Shown piece after piece: positions 1-9,492 of a DNA stretch of 64,000 nt. The notes under the pieces were generated by a model, which was given only the letters and a program-made list of their open reading frames with translations, searched no databases and had not been told where the DNA came from. The position numbers and the translations under genes are program-made. The stretch is from Anaeramoeba flamelloides (lineage: Eukaryota > Metamonada > Anaeramoebidae): assembly GCA_027625915.1 (NCBI GenBank), contig JANTQA010000032.1, forward strand, positions 744,001 through 808,000, written 5' to 3'. Position 1 is the stretch's first letter, and every line of letters starts with the position of its first letter.

Positions 1-330
1 AATTATAAGACACAACTTTAGTCACATCAAAATTCTCTCATTACCAGATTAATTCTTTTTTTTTAACATTTCACAATTAACATAAAATCTTCTCTCCAAA
101 ATTTTTGGCAGAGTATTTATTTTTTTTGATCTTTTGAATTTTTTATTTTTTCTTTTGTGGTAATTGTAAATTAAAAATAATTTCAAAGGTTCCAATTAGA
201 AAGTAAGTTCTAATTTAGTGTTTGCCATATCATTTATTTAATAAGATAGATTTTTTTTCAAAAATTGAATTTTGAAAAAGAAGAGCTAGATAAATTTTGA
301 GAAGATACCAAACAATGATTATATACCTTT
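1..330. repeat. Dispersed repeat family D1, copy 1
   Basis: The first 330 bases align along their length with 15735-16110. Shared landmarks are a block reading TTAGTCAC.TCAAAATTCTC, then a long T run, then a CATATCATT block before a T-rich tail. A truncated third copy lies at 55935-56035. No open reading frame and no clear terminal inverted repeat was seen, so the class is unknown. It lies in what is probably an intron of the dynein gene to its right. Confidence 0.6.
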
Positions 331-765
331 CACATTTCTTTTTTTATGTTTTATTTTTGAAGACCATGGAAATTCTACTTTGAGTTTTCTCTTCATTTTT
401 TAACTAAAAACCTTTTGGAACATTAAACTAAAATTTGGGATCTTTTGGTTTTATATGGTAAATTCAAAATATAGAATCTATTGAAGGAATATGTCCATTG
501 AGATTCGAAAAAAACTTTACTATTGAAAAAAAAAAAAATTTTCTAAAATTGAAAAGTTAGTTGCTTCTTTGCAATTTATTCTGAGCAAAATTAAAATCAA
601 TTTAGCTCAATTATATTGACCTTAAGCTGATTTTCCGAATTTTTCTTGATTGTGATGGGTCTTTTCTTTGAGAATCGTTCTCCAAATATAGACAAAATAT
701 TTAATTTTCATAATTTGTACAAAAAAATTGTAATTAAAAAATTTTTTTAAAGAATAGTATAATTA

Positions 766-1456
766 GTTCTTCTAAACTCTTTTTCAAATAAAAGGGCACA
801 GAAATTTTCAAGAATTATTTATAATTGAATCTAATTAATTGTAATATCATTCTAAAATATAAAAAAACCTTTAAAACATAAAAAAACACTCAACTGAATA
901 TTTAAAACCCATTAAAACAAAACAATAAAAATTAAAAATCAATATTTTAAAAATTGATGTGCCCTTTTATTGAAAATGAGAAATCTCGTTTTGTTAATCG
1001 TAAAGAAAAAAAATTATCAAATCAATAACAACCTTTGAATACGTCGGATTGGGGAAAAGTTCTTTACGAGTTATTGATAACTCTTTAGACGTCAAACTTT
1101 TGTTCTTTAAAGTCTCATTTTAAAGATAAAGCCACAATTGATCTAGGTCTTTTGTTGTAATTGTTTTTTTCTTTGTTCCATGCATCAATCCAATAATGGT
1201 CTTTCTTAATTCCTACATATAGCTCATTCGAAATCAAACTTAAACTGTTTCCGTTTTTATAGTGTCAGATTATTTCCAAATTGATTTCTTCTTATCTTGT
1301 TTTTTCATTTTCCAACTGTTCAATATCCAAAAATAAAAAAGCAAAAAATGAAAAAATGAATAATTAAAATGAAAACTACCAATAAGTAATTATCTTATTA
1401 ACAATTGAATTTAATAGTATAGATAATTTGAGAGGTTTGCCATTTTGTTTGAAAAA
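766..1456 (-). mobile_element. Tc1/mariner-like transposon relic, copy A
   Basis: The ends are inverted repeats of the form AAACTCTTTTTCAAA.AAAAGG, preceded by a TA dinucleotide, as expected for Tc1/mariner insertion. Read on the minus strand the interior matches the element at 25752-26458 almost throughout. It encodes pieces of a helix-turn-helix protein with blocks such as SLSLISNEL and WIDAWNKEK. These resemble the N-terminal DNA-binding half of Tc1-like transposases. No DDE catalytic region is present and the frame is broken several times. The copy is non-autonomous and old. Confidence 0.6.
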
Positions 1457-1581
1457 GAGTTTATTTAGAATAGATTTCTTTGATTTGTGTGTTTTTTTTC
1501 TGTATTTCTTTATATTTGTAACATGTCAAATTAAAACAATAAATAAAAAATTTTTAATCTTATTGTTGCAAAAAGAAATAA

Positions 1582-2108
1582 ACCCCATTCCAAAAATTTG
1601 GACACACCCAAAATCAAAAATATGCAAAAAAAAATCCTCAATTTATTATATTTTTCCAAACATAATATAAAACCACATTTAAGTTACCTGGTTGGAATGT
1701 TTTTATATTTTTATCATTTTTATCCAAATAAAAGAAATATATATATATATATATATATCAGTGTGTCCAAAATAATGAAACAAGCAGCACAAAAAATGTT
1801 TGGTAAATCTGTTGAAATTTCACTAGCAATTGTTGATCGATCAAATGATAAGATACCATCAACTAATTTTGTGTGATTTTTTTATTTAACAAAATCAACA
1901 AAAACCTTATATCAACCATTCGAAAAAAAAATTCCCGATCTAACAAAACAGATTTCGTAACTCAAAAAAAAACGAAATGAAAACAAAAACAAAAAATACA
2001 AAAAATGAAATAATATGTAAAATCAAATTATTTCCAAATTGAACAGTTAAAGTATAATATAGTTATTCTTTCAACTGTTTAAACTCTGTCCAAAATTTAG
2101 GAAATTTA
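1582..2108 (-). mobile_element. Mariner-like MITE, family M1
   Basis: The element begins CCCCATTCCAAAAATTTGG and ends in the inverse of the same motif, CTGTCCAAAATTTAGG. An internal second boundary, CAGTGTGTCCAAAATAATG near 1759, suggests one element nested next to another. The same composite is found in the opposite orientation at 29648-30177, and partial relatives lie at 55627-55930 and 57360-58446. It has no coding capacity; short peptides readable in it are incidental. It ends about 110 bases before the splice acceptor of the dynein exon. Confidence 0.7.
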
Positions 2109-2220
2109 GTTTATTAGAAAACCTTTTTTAAATGATTTAATTTTCCAAAAATTCAGGATATAATAATTAATAATCTTTTAATTTTTTAAATATATTTTTC
2201 TACAAATTATTCCAATTTAG

Positions 2221-2987
2221 AGCATACACATCCAATTTATGGCTTATCGATTGTTGGTTCTGAAAATGAACATTCTCTGGTTTCCATCAGTAATGATGGA
2301 CGTGTTTGCATATGGTCACTTGATAATTTAAATACGCCAATTGAAATTCTTGATCTAGGGCAAAAAATACAAAAACAAACAAACCTCATTTCACCAACAA
2401 CAATGTTTTTCCCAGAAAATGAAATCACCTCTTTCTTTGTCGGATGCGAAAACGGATCCATCTTCTCAGTTCTTCCTCATGCAAAAAAGGATAAATTGCG
2501 TAGCGAATATAAAGGGCATACTGGCCCAATCACTGGAATCGATTTCCATCGCGCAAAGGGAGAAATTAATTTCAGTGATCTCTATTTAACTTCCTCGGTT
2601 GATTGGTCGATCAATTTATGGTCCAAGAGCACAACATCACCACTATTAACATTTGAGGAATCAAATGAATATATCTATGATGTGAAGTGGTCACCAATAC
2701 ACCCATCCTTATTTGTTTCCGTAAACGGCCGCGGAGAGTTGTTTGTTTGGGATTTCAATCGTGATAATGAAGAGCCTTTAATCAAAATTAAGGCTTCAGA
2801 ATCAGCTATTAACAAATGTAGATGGTCTCAGGATGGTAAAAAAATCATTATCGGCGATTCAGAGGCAATGGTTGAAGTGTTCGAATTAAGCGAAGATATC
2901 GCAGTGCCTAAAAAAGATGATTGGACAAGAATGCAAGAAAAAAGAATTAATTTAAGGCCCATTAATCAAAAAGAAGATCAATATTAA
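2221..2987 (+). CDS. Cytoplasmic dynein intermediate chain, 3' terminal exon (partial)
   Basis: The exon encodes about 255 residues that match the C-terminal WD40 blades of the cytoplasmic dynein 1 intermediate chain, which links the motor to dynactin and cargo. Diagnostic blocks are HPIYGLSIVG, SNDGRVCIWSLD, GHTGPITGIDFH, LTSSVDWSINLW, YVYDV-like YIYDVKWSPIHPSLF, and the terminal DDWTRMQEKR. The reading frame stays open to position 2220, where a pyrimidine-rich tract ends in TTTAG. I therefore place a splice acceptor there, with the first two exon bases completing a codon. An internal ATG at 2403 is not the start, because homology continues upstream of it. The N-terminal light-chain-binding half and the first WD repeats are not within the 2.2 kb to the left, which holds only repeats. 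Given the giant introns of neighbouring genes, the missing exons probably lie beyond the window. A 5'-truncated pseudogene is the alternative, though this exon has no internal defect. Confidence 0.9.
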
Positions 2988-3440
2988 TTAGTACTTGATA
3001 ATTATTATTTAAATATTACTTTTTTTTTTTTAATTTTTTAATTTTTTAATTTTTAAAAGAGAATTTGATTTGCAAAAAACAAATTTTTTTTTATTCTTTT
3101 TCTTTTTAACAAAATCACAATTATTAAATCAATTAATTTCTTAATTACTTTAAAAAAACAGATCCATTATTAAAATTAATAAGAACTTCCGGATTTAATA
3201 AACTTCTTTAAACAAAATTTTTTGTTTTGCTTTGAAATTTTTCTGTTTTTTGAATTTTTTTGAATAGAGAGAATGTGAATTTTTTTTGTTAAATTGAATT
3301 TTTTGCTAATGGAGATCTAGTGAAATTTTTTTTTATTAATTGGAATTTTAAAATTGGTATCCTTTAAAATTTTTTTTTTATTTTGATTTTTAGTATTTTC
3401 TTTCCTGTCAAATTTTTTACCTTGATTTCGATTGAGTCTT

Positions 3441-3912
3441 TATTAGATAGTATTGAAAAAAATACCAGAAATAAAAATAATCCCAGACACGATTTTTAAT
3501 TGTTAATTTTCAGAAAATTGTGTCTAATTGCTGAATAATTCCATCCTCTATTTTTTAAGAATCAGACTTTTTAAAATTGTAACTCACCAGCTTATCAGAA
3601 TGATAATTAATTTAATTAAACATTTTCAAAACACAATTTAGTGAAAAAAAAAACGAAAATTATTATTTTCCAAACTCATAACAACATCTATAAAACCTAA
3701 TTTTTTAAAATTAGTAGATCTGCTTATGTTAACCAAAAATTACTTGAGCACTCTATCGAAACCTTACTATAATCAACTTTAGGTAGGTTTATTTCTGGGC
3801 TGATAAAAAATTTGTTTATTTATAAAAAGGATTATATTTCAAATTGAAAGTATTGAAGAATAATTTCACCAATATTCAAATTTCAAAGTCTTGTCCTGGA
3901 TTTTTTTCAACT
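3441..3912. mobile_element. MITE, family M3 (ACCGGACA-type ends)
   Basis: Both ends carry the M3 terminal inverted repeat in decayed form: AAAAAAATACCAGA near the left and CTTGTCCTGGATTTTTTTC at the right. The interior, including an AACTTTAGGTAGGTTTAT block, aligns with 60533-61021 in the same orientation and with 5818-6298 inverted. The element is about 470 bp and has no coding capacity. The CAGT-type ends of the better copies suggest a mariner-like parent. Confidence 0.7.
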
Positions 3913-3999
3913 AGCTATTATCAAAATATTTCCAAAAAAAAATGGAAAAAAAAAATTGATCTCGTTGATTATATGTTTCCTCTCTAAATTTCTTTTCAT

Positions 4000-4335
4000 T
4001 ATTGTTTGAATTTTTTTCAATCAAAAGAAGTTCTCTTTTACGTTTTTATTTTCAGATTGGAGGTAACTTCTGGTGTAAAAAGAAAATTTAGTTTCCTAGC
4101 TAGTAGCTTAAGGACTTTGAATTTTCAAAACAATTACCAAATTACTTTGTTAAGTACTAGTCTCTATAATTTTTTTTTTGACCAATTTCTAAATAAGGAC
4201 ATCTTATCTCGAAATATGTTTAATACTGAAAATAAACAGGGTTTTTCAAATCAAAGTAATTGGCAAAAAAATTTCTCCATCTCTATTAAATTTAGGTAAA
4301 AAAAATTAATTGGGATTAGTCCCTTAAAGAATTTG
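4000..4335. repeat. Dispersed repeat with GGGATTAGTCCCTTAA end
   Basis: Read in reverse, the right part of this segment matches 44995-45185, sharing AATTTAATAGAGAT and a TCCTTATTTAGAAATT block. It ends in the same TTAAGGGACTA(G/A)T motif that bounds the elements at 21144-22364 and 22345-22512. This suggests one TIR family, here called M7. The reading frame through 4006-4299 is repeat sequence and not a gene. Confidence 0.45.
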
Positions 4336-4633
4336 TAAGTAAACCCTTTTTCAGAATAAAAATTAATACATTACCTTTGTTTTGAAGTGAGAACTCAATA
4401 AGTAACACCATGGTATAAAAACGTGAAACCAGAGGTAACAATTTTAATCCCTTTAATAATAATTTTCAGAAGGGAGATTCTCAAAGTTTTTTACAATTGA
4501 TCAAAAGACGAAAAAATAAAATTGTTTGTTTTATTATATTTTGATACAAGAAAGAAAAATTAAAATGAAACAAAAAATTGGATATTCCAGTAGCTTGTTG
4601 TTTTTTTTTTACATTTTTTGAATATTTGTAGGA

Positions 4634-5329
4634 TTATAAATAAAAACTATTATCTTCTCGTGAAGATAAAGAACGATTAACACAACGATCATTAAAATCA
4701 TTATAAATCTTTGCTCTTTCGATGAGTTTTTCTTCAATAAAGCCACCATAAGAAAGAGAAAGCTTTTCTTCCCATACCTTTTCCATGCAATCAATTATCA
4801 TTTGTAATTCTGTTTCGGCAAAAAATTCTTCGTCATTTGTTGGAAAGACATTGTTAATTTTCTCTTGTCTTTGATCGTGATTTTTTCGATCTCGTTTTGG
4901 TAAACAAAGTCTCAGATCAATTGCTAAGAGTTGGACATAAAGAATCAGATTATCATAAAAAAATTGTATTGACGAATGAGAAAGAAAGAAAACAAAAAGA
5001 ATTGAAAAACTTTTTAAAAATCACGAACGAAGATCAATTGAAGGATTTGGAAAGTTCTTCTTTTCGCTGGATTTGGTCGAACAAATTCTTTGTTTTTGTT
5101 TTTGATTTTGATTTTGGTTTTGATTGTTAAAGCCAGTCGAAAGAAAGTTTGGCTTTGTTTTTGAAAAATTATATTGTTCAAAGTTAATAAAGGTCTGTAA
5201 AGGTGGTATTTTTGTTTTTGTTGTTTTTGGTTTTAATTTCCTTCTTATTTTTGTAATTTGGAGTGACTCAAGTCCTTGTAATTCTTCTTCAGAATTTTGA
5301 TCAAAAATATCGAATGTTCGTTTGTTCAT
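4634..5329 (-). CDS. Akirin-like nuclear protein, two exons
   Basis: Exon 1 (5025-5329) and exon 2 (4634-4910) join to 193 residues. The N-terminus has MNKRTFDIFD, like the KRTLDFDP start of akirins, followed by a basic nuclear-localisation-like stretch KIRRKLKPK. A Gln/Asn-rich linker follows. The C-terminus holds the diagnostic akirin helix region: FFAETELQMI, then EEKLSLSYGGFIEEKL, FNDRCVNR and a final SFYL. Akirins are small nuclear adaptors that connect transcription factors to chromatin remodellers and to proteasome import. Splicing from GTTC|GTGATT to CTGAG|ACTTTG restores one frame; a slightly different pair of sites 4 to 13 bases away would change only a few residues. The 10-base string CAATTGATCT occurs at the end of exon 1 and again at the end of the intron. 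Assignment rests on short but well-ordered similarity; an unrelated nuclear protein is possible. Confidence 0.72.
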
Positions 5330-5817
5330 TTTTTGAAAATTTTGGCGAATAAACTTTTGAAAAAAAAATGAAATAGTTTCTAAAATATTTTGTATTTTTA
5401 CTTTTTTTTAAATTGAGTACTTTTTGGTTTAAAGAAACCATTTTTTTGTAATACTAAATTGTGGTTTCAATCATCAAGTTTATCGTACTTTTTAAAGTTA
5501 ATATTTTTTTTCAGAATTTTAGATTCTAGCTTTAGGAAGAATTTATCCATTTCCTTTTCAAGATTTTAAATTATTCAAAAACAGATTTAATTTAAGTTGT
5601 TTAAATGGTTCTGTTGTTTTGAAAACAGAGTCTAAAAATTTTTCTAGTTCAATCCCTAAAACTCAATTCTTATTTGAAAATTTTTATTCATTTACCTTTT
5701 GGAAAGTTTTAAACCAAAAGCTTTGAAGACGTTTTATGATGGTTTGATTGTCTAGAAACTCTGTAAAATTTATTGTTCTTCAAATATTGTTTCTCAAGAA
5801 AATGTTTTTGAGATTTT

Positions 5818-6298
5818 GTTATAAAAAAAATACCGGAAAAGATTTTTAATTGTGAATAATAAGGAAAATTTTTGTTTAATTGCAAATATTTTGAATCAAA
5901 TCCTTTTTATAAATACCCAATTATTTTATGAACCTCGTAATAAACCTACCCACAGTTCATTAACGTGGGGTGCCTATTGAATACTCAAGTATTTGTTTGA
6001 TAGATAATGAGATTACTTATTTTGAAAAAAAAGAGGATTCTTTTGAGGATCGCAAGAGTTTGGAAAATGATAATTTTTATTCTGGGTTTTTTGATTAATT
6101 TAATTGTGTTTTGAAAAAGTATAATTAAATTAATCCTCATTCTAATAAGTGGGTGGGTTATAATTTATAAATTTTGTTTCTTTAATAAAAGGATTTGTTT
6201 TCAAATATTTTACAATTAAAGAACAATTTTCCTAATATTAACAATTAAAAATCTTGTCTGGTAGTTTTTCCAAGTCTGGTATTTTTTTTGCGACTGTA
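5818..6298. mobile_element. MITE, family M3, inverted copy
   Basis: This copy is in the opposite orientation to those at 3441-3912 and 60533-61021. The left end reads AAAAAAAATACCGGA and the right end is TCTGGTATTTTTTTTGCGACTG, whose complement starts CAGTCGCAAA as in mariner elements. Internal landmarks are ATAAACCTACC and a GGGTGGGTTATAA block. It has no coding capacity. Confidence 0.72.
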
Positions 6299-7309
6299 TA
6301 GTTATCAAATATTATAAAAAGGAAATTGAACAAAAAATTTTTCTTTAATTTTTTCGAATGTATCAATTGAAATAACTTTTCAAAATTTCAAATACAAATA
6401 ATATTTTATTTTCGGTTCGACTTGAAAGTCAATATATTAACATGAAGGTGATTTAAAAGAATGTCAATTCCAGGAAAGTTAAAATTTTTATTTTCGAGGT
6501 TTTTTATTTTGGATTTTTCAAGAAAATTAAAAAAAAAAATATTAATCCAAAAAATTAACAAATTCCCGAACTAAATTAATGTAACTTTAAAAATCAATTT
6601 TATTACCTCCTAATTCACTCATTTTATACATTCTATTCAAATATAGTTATACCATCCCACGATGTCATAAGATTATATTTTAAACTGTTGTGAAAAAAGG
6701 GTGAACAATGAAGGTGAATTTGATTTTTGAACCCTTTTAATGTAACATTTGGAATTTATTTGTGAAAAAGGTTTTTACCAAGTTAATAAATTATCCAAAA
6801 AAAAAAAAAAAAAAATTAAATTTTATCAACGTTCCTTGGCTTAAAAAATCTTTTAAATAATGTAAATATTTACTATTAGTCCTAAAAGTAATCTGTACTT
6901 ATAATATAATTCTGATAAACTTTCATTCTTGTTCCATTTTTCATATTTTTCTAAAAAATATTTAAAATCAAGTTGATTAAAACATTTTATTTGTTAAGAT
7001 ATAGAGAAACTCCTTAAAATAGTTGATTTTCAGAATTTTCTTTCTAAATAATTTGTTTTGAAAACATATTTATTAAATATTCTAAAAAGGAAAGTTAACA
7101 ATTTTTTTTTTTTCTTTTTTAAAGTTCTAACTAATAATCAATTCAAATTAAGAAAATTTTCAGATTTATGTCTACTACCAATAAGTATTCGCTAAATTGA
7201 ATATCTAAAATTGTTGAATTTGAATGTTTTATATTTTTTTGCTTCTAAAAATTAATTTGAAGTATACAATATCTAGTTAATCAAAATACGGAAAAATTAA
7301 AAATTATAT

Positions 7310-7690
7310 GTTTTCCATTAGGCTTTTTTTTTAATTTTTAAATGAAAAAAAAATTTATACAAGTTTTTTTTTATTTCAAAAAGTAAAAAAAAAACTCAGC
7401 ACTTCACATTAGACTTTTTTGAATTGAAGATTTAAAAACAAAATTTGTCAAATTTCTATTTATTTCAAAAATTAAAAAAAACGCCATTAGGTTTTCTTGA
7501 GTTTTCTGTTTATTTGGAAATTCAATACTTTATCTGAATAATAGAAAAAAAACCATTAAAACTGTATTTAGGTTTTTTTACTTATTAAAATGTAAAAAAA
7601 AATTATTTACTTTTCTGTTCATTTCAAAAATTAAAAAAAAAACTTAGACACTCAATGACACTAAACAGCACATGACTACACTTTTCGAAA
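7310..7690. repeat. Nested-palindrome repeat family P, copy 1
   Basis: This is a run of short inverted modules built on TTAGGTTTTCTTGAG, a TTCTGTTTATTT module and their complements, ending in CACTCAATGACACTAAACAG. The same modules recur in eight other places in the window. The modules are mutually complementary, so a copy can fold into a chain of hairpins. No coding capacity was seen. Confidence 0.55.
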
Positions 7691-8205
7691 CTCATAATTT
7701 ATTTTAGGTTTTTCTTTATCATATCGATAGCGTAAGTACAAGGCAAGATTATAAAAATATATGTAAACTGTTCTTTAAAAAAAAATACATAATTTTTTTT
7801 ATTTTTAAATGAAGAAAAGATAAGAAACAATACAGTCAAGAAAGAAATTAATAGAAAGAGTAAAATAATAATAATAAAAAGTAAAAAATTCATTGAAGTG
7901 TCATTTTTTTTTGCATCTCAAAATGTTGAATTGGTTGGTAGTTGTTTCTTTTTATTTGGAACTTTTATGGATCACAACCATAATTTGTTTTAATTAAGAG
8001 GTCTAAATATTTGATCAACGATAGATCAAATGATATTTGTTAATTTATTATTTTTTAAATTAAAATTTTTGGGGTTGAGTACATAAAACCATTATTTTTA
8101 AGAATATGAATTGGTTTTATAAAATTAAGTTGTTTCTAATTCTTTTATTTTTATTCTATATTTATTTTTTGTTCTTTTTTTTTTTTTTTTAACAAAATCC
8201 CAATC

Positions 8206-8313
8206 ATGTTGCCGCAAAATCCCAGTACAGCATACCAACTAGACACTGTTCAGCTTAATCTAAGAAATGTTTCGCAGATCTACGATTATATCTACTTCAG
8301 TTACTTTAATTAA
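8206..8313 (+). other. Orphan short reading frame, possibly a first exon
   Basis: A 35-codon frame begins with ATG after a clean T-rich run and reads MLPQNPSTAY, then DTVQLNLRNVSQIYDYI. It uses G and C far more than its surroundings and has protein-like composition rather than the Phe/Ile/Lys bias of random frames here. I do not recognise it. It could be the first exon of a small gene, with a donor near its 3' end, or a relic. No second exon was found. Confidence 0.25.
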
Positions 8314-9492
8314 GTTCATTTTACTTAAGATCTAATCATGAACAAGTTTTGTTAAAGATCTAATCATAAACAAGTTTATCAATTCTTATAATGATTTTAT
8401 CTCCATTTTGCTCCCTCCGAGCACTTTTAACATAAACAAGTGAGGAACACAAACAACTTAAAAAGAATTTGCGGAAGGGCAAAAAAACTAAAAAATAAAA
8501 AAGTAAAAATGATAATAGAATAGAGTGTTTCAAAAAAAAATAAAACTCCTATATTTATTAAAATATTATAACTCGAAATTTTATTTAAATTTATTTTTTG
8601 AGATTTTTTTTATTAGTACACTTTAATAAATCAACATTTGGTGAGATAGAATTTGAATCCAAAATTAATTTTTAAATTTCCAAAAACTAGTACTTTAAAT
8701 TTTTTATATTTTTATTTAATTGGAATTATTTTCCACTTTTATATTTAAATGTTTTATCTTTTTTGTTTTATTGGCTCTAAAAAGAAAATTAGTACAATTG
8801 AAACAATAAATTATTCATCAAAAAAACAAGTTCAACCAGTTTTTCAAAATAATGTCCCAAAACTATTCATAACGAACTTTTCACTCAACACATTATTTAT
8901 ATTTTTTATTTCGTAAATATTCCCTTTCAAATTTCAATAAAAAAATATTACATTTATCAATTGTTTTAGATCATCTGAACACTTTAATTAATCTATAAAA
9001 TTGAAAAATCAAAATTATTATTTTGAATAGCAACTTCTTGTAAAAAAAAATTCGAAAGGATCACAAAAAATTATTTTTGATAATTACCTATACTAAAAAG
9101 AAAATTCCTTAAATAAAAAAAATTCTACTTAAGTTCTAAAAATTAATAAAAAATTACTTAGATCCTCTTATTTGATCTTGAAATTTATCAAATTTCTCTT
9201 TAAAATCGAATTTATGTTTCAATTAATTATTTTTTTATTTTTTTTTTCTAAAAAATTTGTAATGTTTATATATTCTAATATGATTTGTGTTAACAAGTGA
9301 TATTATACGATATCCATACAATTTACTACAAACTGAAAAGAGTTTATCTTTGAACATTAAAATTTAGTTTTGTAATAAAAAAAATGATAAAAATAAAAAA
9401 TATATTTTGATGTTATTTTACGTATTTATATATAAAATAAAGAAAGAAATAGTAATAATATTAATATTACTATTACTATTTTTGTGTATTTG

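Larger units (their letters stand above)
2988..4633. other. Convergent intergenic spacer with repeats
   Basis: This lies between the 3' ends of the dynein (+) and akirin-like (-) genes. It begins with T-rich 3' flanking sequence. It then holds an M3 MITE (3441-3912) and a dispersed repeat (about 4000-4335). I see no gene in it. Confidence 0.6.
5330..9492. other. Intergenic repeat-rich spacer between akirin-like and V-ATPase C genes
   Basis: The left part is the presumed 5' flank of the akirin-like gene. It holds an M3 MITE (5818-6298), a nested-palindrome block (7310-7690) and one short orphan reading frame (8206-8313). The rest, about 8320-9490, is low-complexity A/T sequence in which I see nothing specific. 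Confidence 0.55.

Noticed and set aside
1598-1876. Reading frame containing LAIVDRSND, resembling the VDRTN motif of HPS1
   Set aside because: It lies entirely within the M1 MITE. The similar peptide is a by-product of a TTGATCGATCAAAT repeat motif that recurs in MITEs and not a protein relationship.
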